A stretch of DNA of 64,000 bases from Rubrivivax sp. GTDB taxonomy: Bacteria > Pseudomonadota > Gammaproteobacteria > Burkholderiales > Burkholderiaceae_C. The first letter of the stretch is position 1. Every line of letters begins with the position of its first letter. The position numbers and the translations under genes are program-made. Shown one piece after another: positions 1-7,100 of this stretch. The stretch covers positions 1 through 64,000 of the forward strand of contig JAHCKS010000007.1 of NCBI GenBank assembly GCA_026125665.1, given 5' to 3'. The notes beneath the pieces are model-generated. The model saw only the letters and a list, made by a program, of their open reading frames with translations, searched no databases and was not told the DNA's origin.

Positions 1-297
1 CTCGGCGCGCTGATGGACGAGGCCGAGCACGACGTGCTGGCCTTCACCACCTTCCCCAAGGCGCATTGGGCGCAGATCTACTCCACCAACCCGCTGGAGC
101 GCTTGAACGCCGAGATCAAGCGGCGCACCAACGTCGTGGGCATCTTCCCCAACGACGCGGCCATCACCAGGCTCGTGGGCGCCATGATGCTCGAGCAGAA
201 CGACGAGTGGAGCCTGAACCGCCGATACATGCAGCTCGAGGGCCTGCAGACCTTGAGCGATACTGCGCCGACTCGGCTGCCCGCTGTGGCTCGCTGA
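1..297 (+). CDS. IS256-family transposase, C-terminal fragment (5' end outside window)
   Basis: The frame is open from base 1 to a TGA at 295-297 and gives about 98 residues. The stretch STNPLERLNAEIKRRTNVVGIFPN is the characteristic C-terminal block of IS256/Mutator DDE transposases; the E in LNAEIKRR belongs to the catalytic DDE triad region. The rest, with alternating polar residues and a short tail, fits the family's usual end, so the C-terminus looks intact. The start lies upstream of the window. It would catalyse cut-and-paste or copy-out transposition of its own element. Family assignment is strong; whether the full gene is intact cannot be judged here. Confidence 0.9.
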   Translation, partial: LGALMDEAEHDVLAFTTFPKAHWAQIYSTNPLERLNAEIKRRTNVVGIFPNDAAITRLVGAMMLEQNDEWSLNRRYMQLEGLQTLSDTAPTRLPAVAR

Positions 298-357
298 GTG
301 CCGTGCAGCTCAGCCTTCTCCGGGCTGTGGAGCTACACCACGGATCGGGACACGACC
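1..357 (+). mobile_element. 3' end of an IS256-family insertion sequence
   Basis: The window opens inside an IS256-type element. What is seen is the C-terminal part of a Mutator-type transposase and, after its stop, about 60 bases running to a GGGACACGACC-like sequence near 347-357, which resembles the ends of IS256-family elements. The right boundary at about 357 is an inference from that end; the matching left end and any target duplication lie outside the window. The IS probably truncates or borders the left side of the integrated element that follows and could have removed its integrase. Confidence 0.65.
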
Positions 358-461
358 GAGGGATGGGGTTCGACGAAGCCTGGGCGTCCTGCAGCGCCGG
401 CTGGTAGCGCCCCGCCCGCATCGAGCTTCCCTCACTGCAACCCGCAGGCGCCGCGCAGCAT

Positions 462-487
462 GCGCGGTGCAAACGTTTGTACGGCGC
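462..487. promoter_or_regulatory. 26-bp imperfect palindrome, possible operator
   Basis: The sequence is an interrupted dyad with 22 of 26 positions symmetrical. Its core CAAACGTTTG (470-479) is a perfect 10-bp palindrome, unusually AT-containing for this GC-rich stretch. It lies about 215 bases upstream of the AlpA-type regulator gene. A binding site for a phage-type repressor or for AlpA itself is possible, but this is inferred only from symmetry and position. Confidence 0.35.
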
Positions 488-530
488 ATCGTGTCTGCGC
501 GCCCGCCCCGCGCGACCAGCCTGCCCAAGC

Positions 531-651
531 GGCGTGGCGCTTTTGCCTAGAAGCGCCACGGCGGCTGCTTCTACCGTGCCGCCTCGTCCCACGGGATGAG
601 CTGCCGCAGCGCTTGGGCTGCCGTGCCGCTTTTGCCTAGAAGCGGCACGGC
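531..651. repeat. two tandem hairpins with identical loop and covarying stems
   Basis: Hairpin 1 has arms 534-542 and 551-559 (9 bp); hairpin 2 has arms 620-631 and 640-651 (12 bp). Both share the same 8-base loop, TTGCCTAG. The stems differ by a paired change (GTGGCGCTT/AAGCGCCAC against GTGCCGCTT/AAGCGGCAC), so pairing is kept. Each is followed by related sequence ending in CGTCCCAC (583-592 and 673-682). They fill most of the 345-base gene-free stretch between the IS end and alpA. A regulator or integrase/excisionase binding array, or a replication-origin-like structure of the element, are options; nothing here decides between them. Confidence 0.6.
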
Positions 652-702
652 AGCGGCTCTTAACGTGCCAACGCGTCCCACTCAACGTAGAGGTCCGACC
701 TC

Positions 703-945
703 ATGAACCTGGTCCCTGACGTCCGGCAGCCAGTGCAGCGCGACCGGCTCCTGCGCCTGCCGCAGGTCGAGGAGCTGACCGGCCTGAAGAAGAGCACCCT
801 CTATCGAATGGCGCGCGAGGGGCGCTTCGTCAAGCCGGTGCAGGTGACGCCAAGGGTCTCTGCGTGGCCCGAGAGCAGGGTCCTCGAGTGGGTGCAGGGG
901 CGCATCGCTGCGGCAGAAGCGGCCGAGCGCGCTGCCGCGGCATGA
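703..945 (+). CDS. alpA: AlpA-family phage/satellite transcriptional regulator
   Basis: An 80-residue protein. Residues 15-65 form a MerR-like winged helix-turn-helix typical of AlpA: the LRLPQVEELTGLKKSTLYRMAREGRF stretch is followed by a basic RVSAWPES turn and the recognition wing ending in VLEWVQGRIA. AlpA proteins control excision and integrase expression in P4-like satellites and cryptic prophages such as CP4-57. The start is the ATG at 703, preceded by AGAGGT. It is the first gene after the IS remnant and the paired hairpins, and it heads the plus-strand genes of the element. No integrase is visible in the window. Family call is firm; target sites are unknown. Confidence 0.85.
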   Translation: MNLVPDVRQPVQRDRLLRLPQVEELTGLKKSTLYRMAREGRFVKPVQVTPRVSAWPESRVLEWVQGRIAAAEAAERAAAA

Positions 946-1063
946 GGGGCGCAGCCCATATGCAGCGCGCACGCGCTCCGCTCACTCGCGGCCCGCCCTT
1001 GAACGTGCCTTCCTAGGCGCGGGGTGTCACACCCCGCACGCACACCCACCCCTCGCAACCTGC

Positions 1064-2050
1064 ATGGAGCGTCTGAACCTCATGAACCTCAACCCCTTCA
1101 AGAAGCGCCAGCACCAAGCCCCCGCCGCGCCTGGCGCCGAGTTCCTTCGCGAGTGGCTCGAGCAGCTGCCGGAGCCGCTGCGCGACAGGGCCCGCATCCG
1201 CAAGCTGCAGGAGCGCGCGCAGGCCACGGGGAATCGCCGAGCGAGCGAAGCGCTCGGCGCGGTGTCGCGTGGCTTCGAGGTCGCGGATGCCCTGGACCAG
1301 GGTCATGCGCTCTGCGTGGACGCGACGGCCTGCGCGGAGCGGGACCTGGAAGCGGCGACGCGCGCCTGTCAGGAGGCAGAGGCCGCGCTCGCGCGGGCGA
1401 GCGCCGAACTGGACAAGCTCGACAAGCGCCTGGCCGCGGCGCACAGCGAGATGGCGACGCAGCAGCTGGCCGTCGCCGGCGCCATCGAGGCCTCGCGCCA
1501 GCGGCTCATGGATGCAGTCAAGGCGGGTGATGCCGCCGCGGAGAGCGCCGCGGCGCGCGAGCACGAACAGGCGCAAGAAGCCTCGCTGCGGCGCGCGCCG
1601 GCGCTGAAGCAGCTCGAGGTGCGTGCGGAAGCCCTGCGCGAGCTGGTGGTGCAGCAGCGGGGGGTGAAGGAGGCTGCGCAGGCGGAGTTGACCAGCGCCG
1701 AGCGTGCTCGCGGGCGTGCCGCCGTCGACCTGGCCGACGTGTCGGTCGATCACGCAGGACGGGCGTACCTGCTCGCGCTCGCCATGGCCGTTCGGGCGCG
1801 GCACCAGTCCGGGATGAGCGTGTCCGAGTTCCCCGGCACCGGCTACATGTACGAGGCGCTCCTGTGGACCGGGCGCGGAGAGCGCGGCGGCCTGGCCGGC
1901 GAGTCCGACAAGGATCGCGCCGGCTGCTTCGGTGTGCGATACGCGCTCGGCCGCATGAATCCACTGGGCCCCGCTGACCTGGCAGCCCTCGAGGGCCTTG
2001 CGGCTGTCTCCTCGGAGAGTCGCGCCGTCGCGAGCACGGCCGAGGCATGA
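1064..2050 (+). CDS. hypothetical coiled-coil protein of the integrated element
   Basis: A 328-residue protein that I do not recognise. Residues about 105-245 are rich in Ala, Glu, Arg and Gln with heptad-like spacing and strongly suggest a long coiled coil. A short compact C-terminal part (about 245-328) contains GTGYMYEALLW and may fold separately. There is no signal peptide or membrane segment. The start may be the ATG at 1064 or the ATG at 1082; GGAG lies before the latter. The gene stands alone between alpA and the repeat-protein/portal operon. In position it could be a structural or scaffold-type phage protein, but no family motif supports that. Confidence 0.65.
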   Translation: MERLNLMNLNPFKKRQHQAPAAPGAEFLREWLEQLPEPLRDRARIRKLQERAQATGNRRASEALGAVSRGFEVADALDQGHALCVDATACAERDLEAATRACQEAEAALARASAELDKLDKRLAAAHSEMATQQLAVAGAIEASRQRLMDAVKAGDAAAESAAAREHEQAQEASLRRAPALKQLEVRAEALRELVVQQRGVKEAAQAELTSAERARGRAAVDLADVSVDHAGRAYLLALAMAVRARHQSGMSVSEFPGTGYMYEALLWTGRGERGGLAGESDKDRAGCFGVRYALGRMNPLGPADLAALEGLAAVSSESRAVASTAEA

Positions 2051-2254
2051 GATTGGCAGGGCTCGGCCGAGACTGTCGGCCATAGGTCGGGCTCGCTGCG
2101 GCCTCGAGCGGCCGCCCAATGACCCATGACCGGCACCTGATCCAGCTCCGAACGTAAGAGCGTTCGTCTGGAGAGCGCGCCTGCAGGACGCTGCTTTGCT
2201 TCTCCGGTGGCGGCGACGGCGCGCAACTTCTTCATGGAAAGGAAGGCGTCTGCA

Positions 2255-2818
2255 ATGAGCACCTGGGCCAGGCCGCACTCGATCGTGACGGCGCAGTCGA
2301 CGTGGCTGCGCGATGTTGGCGAAGCCACGGCGCGCCAGCAGGCAACGCGCTTGGCGGAGAAGATCGCGGCGCGCGTCGCCGAGGCGGCGAAGGACGGCCG
2401 GTCGATCAGCGTGCTCGAGGCGGCCAGCCAGGTGGAACAACCGGGTTCGTCTTGGCGCCGCGACGAGCTCGGCCAGGCTCATGCGCTGGCGGCACGGATC
2501 GGACAGTGCATCGCTGAAGCTGCGGCGCACGGGAGCGCACTCACACCTATCCAGGCGCGGGCCAGGCTCGCCGCGGCGGACGCGGCAGATGCGCTCGCCC
2601 GTGCACGCCAGCGAGCCGAGGGCAGCTACAGCTTCCCACCGTTGCAGCGCGAGGTCGAGCGCCTGACGGCGGCGATTGACGGGCTCGACCAGGCGCACCT
2701 GCTGGCCGATCAGATCGCCTCGCGCATCGCTGCAGCCAAGGCTGAAGGCTGCGAGCTGTCGCCGGTCGAAGCGCTGCTCGAGCTGCGCGCCGCCCCGGCG
2801 AAGGCAGAGCGCGCATGA
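2255..2818 (+). CDS. hypothetical protein with three ~32-residue repeats, upstream of portal
   Basis: A 187-residue protein starting at ATG 2255, with AAGGAAGG just upstream; a GTG at 2207 in the same frame is a weaker start. It carries three copies of a helical repeat at about residues 29-60, 74-105 and 146-177, with the pattern LAxRIAxxIAEAxxxGxxLSPVEAxxxL. The same repeat occurs twice in the small gene just after the portal gene (4533-4859). Its stop overlaps the portal start by 4 bases (ATGA), so the two are translationally coupled. No known function was recognised; a portal accessory or DNA-packaging partner is an inference from coupling. Confidence 0.7.
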   Translation: MSTWARPHSIVTAQSTWLRDVGEATARQQATRLAEKIAARVAEAAKDGRSISVLEAASQVEQPGSSWRRDELGQAHALAARIGQCIAEAAAHGSALTPIQARARLAAADAADALARARQRAEGSYSFPPLQREVERLTAAIDGLDQAHLLADQIASRIAAAKAEGCELSPVEALLELRAAPAKAERA

Positions 2819-4536
2819 GTGCGACGAGCCTCGTGCGTTCAGCTGCCGGCGGCTACAGCGCCATGGTCGACGGCCAGGCCGTGCCCGTGCGCTGGAACGT
2901 CGTCGATCGAGCGATCGCGAGCGTGGCGCCGGCCTGGGGCGCGAGCCGGCTGCAGGCCCGCGTCGGGCACGCGCTCTTCAGCGCCTACGGTGGCGGCTAC
3001 AACGGCGCGAGCTTCGCGCGGCGCAGCCTGGCCGGCTGGAACCCGCTGGGCGGCGACGCCGATTCGCAGATCCTCACCGACCTGCGCGAGCTGCGCGAGC
3101 GCTCGCGCGACTTGCGGCGCAACTCGCCGCTGGCCGGCGGCGCCATTGGCACGAGCGTTACGAACGTCGTCGGTACCGGCCTGGCCGTACTGCCGCGTGT
3201 GAATGCGCGGGTGCTGCGCCTCTCCCCGGCCGAAGCTGCTGCCTGGCAGGAGAACGTCGCCGGCGATTTCGAGCTCTGGGCGGCCAGCGTGCACAGCGAC
3301 CTGACGCGCGTGCAGAACTTCTACCTGCAGCAGGGGCTGCTGTTCGGCAGCGTGCTCGAGGCCGGCGATCACTGCGTCATCCTCGCGCGCAACGAGAAGA
3401 GCCCGCTGCCGGTGAAGCTGGCGCTGCAGCATGTCGAGGCCGACCGTCTGTGCAACATGGGCCGCGCGCCTGACCGCCCCGGCCTCGTGGCCGGCGTGGA
3501 GGTGGACAGCGACGGCGCAGCACTGCGCTACCACTTCGCCAGCGCGAACCCTGAGCGAAGGATCGGCGCCAGGCTCGAGTGGACGAGCGTCGAGGCCTGG
3601 GGCCCGCGCTCCGGCCGCCAGAACGTCATCCACGCCTTCGAGCGCACGCGCGCCGGCCAGACGCGCGGCGTGCCGATGCTCGCGGCGGTGATCGAGCCCC
3701 TGAAGCAGCTCGAGCGCTACACGGAGGCCGAGCTCATGGCGGCCGTCGTCTCGGGCCTCTTCACCGTGTTCATCAGCGCCGGCGGCCCGGCGAGCGTCAT
3801 GCCCTCGGCCGTCGCCGGCAGCGCCGGCGGCGCCGCATCCGGTAGCAGCACCGCCAGCGGCAGCGGCTGGGATGCGAAGCTGGGCAACGGCCTGGTGGTC
3901 GAGCTGGCCAAGGGCGACAGCGTCAGCACGGCGAACCCCGGGCGGCCGAACGCGGCGTTCGAACCCTTCGTCACGGCCATCACTCGGCAGATCGGCCTGC
4001 AGCTGCAGATCCCGTTCGAGGTGCTCACCAAGCACTACACGGCCAGCTACAGCGCCGCGCGCGCCGCCATGCTCGACGCCTGGCGCTTCTGGAAGGTGCG
4101 CCGGCAGTGGCTGGTGTTCGAGTTCTGCCAGCCCGTGTATGCGGCCTGGCTCGACGAGGCCGTCGCCATCGGGCTCATCCGAGCGCCGGGCTACTTCGCC
4201 GACCCGGCGATTCGCGCCGCGTGGACGCGCGCCGTGTGGACGGGCGACGGCCCCGGCTCGATCGACCCGCTGAAGGACGTGCAGGCCGCTGGCGCGCGCG
4301 TGCGGTTGTCGATCAGCACGCTCGAGCAGGAGAGCCTGCAGCACGATGGCGTCGAGTGGGATCAGAAGGTCACCCAGCGTGCGCGTGAGCGTCAGCTGCT
4401 GGCCGAGCAGGGCCTGCGCGACCCGACCGACGAGGGCCGCAACCCGCCGGCAGCGCCGCCTTCAGCGCCGAGCCGACCGAGGCCAGGCCACGACGGCGCC
4501 CCGAGCGACCTTGTGAAAGGGCGATGGCAGCGATGA
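2815..4536 (+). CDS. phage portal protein, lambda gpB family
   Basis: A 573-residue protein close in length to lambda gpB (533). Family hallmarks of Phage_portal_2 are visible: an early RAR-like region, ARDLRRNSPLAGGAI near residues 98-112, the VEADR/RxxNxIHAF segment mid-protein, a Gly/Ser-rich tunnel-region loop at about 325-350, and the conserved PFEVLTKHYTASYSAARAAMLDAWR block near residues 400-425. It would form the dodecameric head vertex through which DNA is packaged. It is oddly isolated: no terminase, head-tail joiner, protease or capsid gene is nearby. It overlaps the gene before it and the gene after it by four bases each. Confidence 0.9.
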   Translation: MSATSLVRSAAGGYSAMVDGQAVPVRWNVVDRAIASVAPAWGASRLQARVGHALFSAYGGGYNGASFARRSLAGWNPLGGDADSQILTDLRELRERSRDLRRNSPLAGGAIGTSVTNVVGTGLAVLPRVNARVLRLSPAEAAAWQENVAGDFELWAASVHSDLTRVQNFYLQQGLLFGSVLEAGDHCVILARNEKSPLPVKLALQHVEADRLCNMGRAPDRPGLVAGVEVDSDGAALRYHFASANPERRIGARLEWTSVEAWGPRSGRQNVIHAFERTRAGQTRGVPMLAAVIEPLKQLERYTEAELMAAVVSGLFTVFISAGGPASVMPSAVAGSAGGAASGSSTASGSGWDAKLGNGLVVELAKGDSVSTANPGRPNAAFEPFVTAITRQIGLQLQIPFEVLTKHYTASYSAARAAMLDAWRFWKVRRQWLVFEFCQPVYAAWLDEAVAIGLIRAPGYFADPAIRAAWTRAVWTGDGPGSIDPLKDVQAAGARVRLSISTLEQESLQHDGVEWDQKVTQRARERQLLAEQGLRDPTDEGRNPPAAPPSAPSRPRPGHDGAPSDLVKGRWQR

Positions 4537-4859
4537 AGCTCACCAGCAAGCCTCCGACAGCCGACGAGCGGCGGTGCGCCCAGGCGCAAGCGCTGGAGCT
4601 CGCGGCACGCATCACCGCGCACATGGACGCGGCCTCGCGGTCTGGCCGCCGCATCAGCCCGGTCCAGGCCCTCGCCGAGCTCGAGGAGAGCACCGCGCAG
4701 GACGAGATGACGCTGGTCCGCCGCTTGGCAGCGCGCATCGGTGCGCACATCGAGGCGGCGGCCAGGCAGGGTCGGCAGATCACCTCGGCGCAGGCGGCCA
4801 TCGAGCTCGGCATCAAGCCCGGCGAGGTGCTGCAGGCGCGGCACCAGCGGCGCGGCTGA
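4533..4859 (+). CDS. small hypothetical protein with two copies of the portal-neighbour repeat
   Basis: A 108-residue protein from ATG 4533, overlapping the portal stop as ATGA; an in-frame ATG at 4524 is possible but GAAAGGG (4515-4521) fits 4533 better. Two helical repeats at about residues 18-50 and 61-92 follow the pattern LAARIxAHxxAAxRxGRxIxxxQAxxEL and match the three repeats of the protein encoded just before the portal gene. There is no signal peptide or membrane span. Two proteins with the same repeat on both sides of a portal gene suggest a shared partner or an origin by duplication. Function unknown. Confidence 0.7.
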   Translation: MKLTSKPPTADERRCAQAQALELAARITAHMDAASRSGRRISPVQALAELEESTAQDEMTLVRRLAARIGAHIEAAARQGRQITSAQAAIELGIKPGEVLQARHQRRG

Positions 4860-4871
4860 GCGAGGCCGGGC

Positions 4872-5243
4872 GTGAGCAGCGACAACGGCGCACCGAGCCC
4901 TGGCGGCGCGCGGCCTTATCCGCCTTACGTGGCGAGCCTGCTCGAGCGCGCGGCCATGCTGCTGCAGGGGCACTTTCCGGCGGTGGGGCCGGTGCCGTTC
5001 ACCTGGTGGGCCGATGGCGAGGAGTGCGGCTACCTGGCGCGCCTCGAGTGGCCGCGCGACCACGGCGGCAACCTGCGCGTCGTGGTCCTCTACGGGCGAA
5101 CCGGCGACGTGGTTTGCATGTCCAAGCCGGGCGCGCCCTTCGAGGTCGACCCGGGAAGCGTCGAGCTCTTCTACGTCGGCGAGGATGAGGTGGCGCGCGC
5201 GATGGCGACAGGCAAGGCGGGCACTACGGGCCGCCGGCAGTGA
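4872..5243 (+). CDS. hypothetical element protein
   Basis: A 123-residue protein starting at GTG 4872, thirteen bases after the preceding stop. It is soluble, with aromatic and charged residues (FTWWADGEECGYLARLEWPRD) and a C-terminal VELFYVGEDEVARAM stretch that suggests a small alpha/beta fold. I recognise no family. Its place at the end of the portal gene group and before the opposite-strand cargo gene makes it the last gene of that operon. Confidence 0.6.
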   Translation: MSSDNGAPSPGGARPYPPYVASLLERAAMLLQGHFPAVGPVPFTWWADGEECGYLARLEWPRDHGGNLRVVVLYGRTGDVVCMSKPGAPFEVDPGSVELFYVGEDEVARAMATGKAGTTGRRQ

Positions 5244-5332
5244 ATCGCGACGCACCCCAGAGGTGGCGAGTGGGCGGGCGGTGGCGCGGCAGCCCGCCGG
5301 TGGCTGGCACGCCGTGCAGACGCCTGCGAAGG

Positions 5333-6343
5333 TCAAGCTGCGGGGGCGGCCCTCTCGTCGTCTTCCATCTTCGCCTCGTCCGGCAGCGTGGCGCGTATCG
5401 CGTCCTTCAAGCGCTGCATGTCGGCGGCCAACGTCTCGCCCTCGGCCCAGTCAATGATGAGCTGGTGCGCCGTGTCGAAGTGCGGGTGGTCGTCGTGCGT
5501 CTTGTCCTGCAGCACGTCGCGGCGACACGTGTAGAAGACCGGCCGGCCGAGGCCTTCGGCGAAGCCGGCTTCCCAATAGGCGCCGCGGTTGCCGTGCGTC
5601 AAGTCGCACACGAGGAAGCGGCTGGTGCGGATCTCGACGCGCATGCGGTCGTCGATCGACCCGGCCTGTTGGTGCTTGCCGGCCACGGTACGCAGCTCAA
5701 AGCCCGTCTGAGCCACTGCGGGCTGCATGGCGGCGGCGAACACTCGGTTGAGCTGCGCGTCTCCGAACCGCATGGCCATGAAGGCATGGCGGCTCCCTGC
5801 GCCGCTGCGCTGCAGTACCTCGAAGCGCTGCCAGCCTTCAGCGGTGAGGAGAAGACCCACGTCGTTTGGATCGCTTTGGTTGCGGCTCGCTTCAACGTAG
5901 CGCTTCGCGACGGCTTGATCAACTACCCACCGCGCTGCCTGGTCATTGAGGCAACCGAGTCTGGCACGAAGCCTTCCTCGGTTCCCCTTCAGTCGACTGC
6001 CTGGCTCCTGCTGCGCTGCGAGGTGCTCGACCAGCAAGTCGATGCGTTCGAGCGGGGCCGGCAAGGGTGGGGTGTCGACCTGAATGTCGCTGAGCAGCTC
6101 GCTTCGGATGGTGCCCATGGCCGGGAGTTTCGCGACGCGATATCCCGCTCGTGCGCGCACGGCCTCCAGGTCACTGCCTCCAAAGTGACTCAGAAACCCC
6201 TGCGCCACTGCGAGAGCTGGTGCGGTGATCCTGTGCGTCCCGCAGCTCTTGCAGCTCAGGAGGCTGTTGCCGTCCTCTGTTGGCTGCAAGCGGTGCGCAA
6301 CGTAGCCGCACACCGGGCATCCGTCATCAGCTTCCTCTGTCAT
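5333..6343 (-). CDS. zinc-ribbon / nucleoside 2-deoxyribosyltransferase-like protein, candidate anti-phage effector
   Basis: A 336-residue protein on the strand opposite to its neighbours, starting at the ATG at 6343 with GGTGGAGG upstream. Residues 9-34 hold a CPVC...CKSC zinc ribbon. Residues about 95-178 look like a winged helix (LLLTAEGWQRFEVLQ). Residues 186-300 form a Rossmann-like domain with FMAMRFG, VCDLTHGNRGAYWEAGFAEG and RPVFYT, the layout of nucleoside 2-deoxyribosyltransferase-like domains; E258 sits where the family has its catalytic Glu. Such domains occur among predicted nucleotide- or NAD-targeting defence effectors. Single-gene cargo in reverse orientation inside a satellite-like element fits defence, but the activity is inferred. 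Confidence 0.75.
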   Translation of the reverse strand: MTEEADDGCPVCGYVAHRLQPTEDGNSLLSCKSCGTHRITAPALAVAQGFLSHFGGSDLEAVRARAGYRVAKLPAMGTIRSELLSDIQVDTPPLPAPLERIDLLVEHLAAQQEPGSRLKGNRGRLRARLGCLNDQAARWVVDQAVAKRYVEASRNQSDPNDVGLLLTAEGWQRFEVLQRSGAGSRHAFMAMRFGDAQLNRVFAAAMQPAVAQTGFELRTVAGKHQQAGSIDDRMRVEIRTSRFLVCDLTHGNRGAYWEAGFAEGLGRPVFYTCRRDVLQDKTHDDHPHFDTAHQLIIDWAEGETLAADMQRLKDAIRATLPDEAKMEDDERAAPAA

Positions 6344-6500
6344 GGCCTCCACCTGTTCGGCTATGCGCCTCGGCGATTCTTGCCGAGTGGGCACGGAAGC
6401 CGGATGGCCGGTGTGTGCGGGTCGAGGCGCGGGCTGCAGCGTTCGTTGACGCTGAGCGGGGCAAGGCAAGGCTTGTCTCTGCGCGCCAACGCGGGCGGCG

Positions 6501-6509
6501 TGCTACATT
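6501..6509 (+). promoter_or_regulatory. candidate extended -10 promoter of the C4-like leader
   Basis: TGCTACATT fits an extended -10 element (TGnTATAAT) with no clear -35 at the usual distance. It stands directly before the structured leader and about 160 bases upstream of the opposite-strand cargo gene's start. Transcription would begin near 6515. Confidence 0.4.
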
Positions 6510-6600
6510 GGCCCCGCCCCTGGCATGCAGGGGTCGGGGTTGGAAGCCCGAAAGACATAGGCGCGCGGCCGCCTCAAGAGCGGCTTTTGCTTTTGTGGCA
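6510..6600 (+). ncRNA. candidate C4/P4-type antisense immunity RNA
   Basis: The segment starts with a strong hairpin (arms 6512-6521 and 6529-6539, loop GGCATGC, one bulge), continues through GGAAGCCCGAAAGACAT and ends in a GC hairpin followed by T runs. GGGTTGGAAG at 6537-6546 is exactly complementary to CTTCCAACCC at 6682-6691, further down the same leader. That base-pairing partner downstream is the hallmark of phage P1/P7 C4 RNA and of the P4 CI immunity RNA, where the small RNA stops expression of the genes below. The layout and downstream Ash/Icd-like reading frame support the call. A covariance-model search (Rfam RF01695) would decide. Confidence 0.55.
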
Positions 6601-6761
6601 CGCGCGACGCCCAGGTGCACCGGTTTCTTACGGCGGCCCGGGCAGGGGAGCTCTCGGGCTCGCCGGAACCTGTGTCCCGGTCTTCCAACCCTGCTTTGGG
6701 CCGCCACCCTCGTTTGGAAGCGGGGGTGTCGGTTGTGGAACGCGACACAGGAGCCGACACC
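6561..6761 (+). other. Ash/Icd-like reading frame without a clear start
   Basis: In the frame that continues into the gene at 6762, this stretch is open from just after a TAG at 6558-6560 and encodes a peptide with the segments SGFCFCGTR, RFLTAARAGE, SRSSNPALGRHP and AGVSVVERD. This pattern is typical of the phage Ash / host-cell-division-inhibitor (Icd)-like proteins that follow C4-type RNAs. The only conventional starts are GTGs (first at 6615). It may be an N-terminal extension of the next gene, a degenerate leader gene, or the RNA target region only. Confidence 0.35.
6568..6594 (+). terminator. intrinsic terminator-like hairpin within the leader
   Basis: Arms 6568-6572 (GCCGC) and 6580-6584 (GCGGC) with a 7-base loop are followed by TTTTGCTTTT. 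This would end the short leader RNA and is a plausible attenuation point ahead of the primase operon. The stem is only 5 bp, so strength is uncertain. Confidence 0.5.
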
Positions 6762-7100
6762 ATGGCTGTTCATTCCCTGGGCGCGATCGCGCCCGCCTCC
6801 TCCTCTTCTCCCTCACCCTGCTCTGCGGCCGCGCGTCAGGTCACGCATCTGGCACGCACGCCCGACACCCGCGCGCGCCGCAACCACGGCACCTTCATGC
6901 TCGGTGGCCAGCTCGCCGGCGTGTACAGCGCCCGCGGCGCTGGCAAGTGCTACGGCGTGAGCTTCGAGCTCGGCGCCGGCACGCTGAGCCTGGCGGCCCG
7001 CATGACGGCCAGCCAGGCGCGCGCGATGGCGCAGGCCTTGGTGGCCGCCGCGAAGGCCGCCGAAGAAGTGCAGGCGCCTGCACAAGGCGGTGCGGCATGA
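6762..7100 (+). CDS. small hypothetical protein, first gene of the primase operon
   Basis: A 112-residue protein from ATG 6762, which has CAGGAG upstream. The frame is open upstream to 6561, so a longer form starting at GTG 6615 (161 residues) is possible. The C-terminal half (FMLGGQLAGVYSARG...YGVSFELGAGTLSLAARMTASQARAMAQAL) resembles short proteins found right after Ash/Icd-like leaders in satellites; I do not know their function. Its stop overlaps the next start by four bases. Likely under control of the C4-like leader. Confidence 0.6.
   Translation: MAVHSLGAIAPASSSSPSPCSAAARQVTHLARTPDTRARRNHGTFMLGGQLAGVYSARGAGKCYGVSFELGAGTLSLAARMTASQARAMAQALVAAAKAAEEVQAPAQGGAA

Noticed and set aside
2839-4344. 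Long minus-strand frame opposite the portal gene
   Set aside because: It has no recognisable motifs and is a codon-bias shadow of the portal gene.
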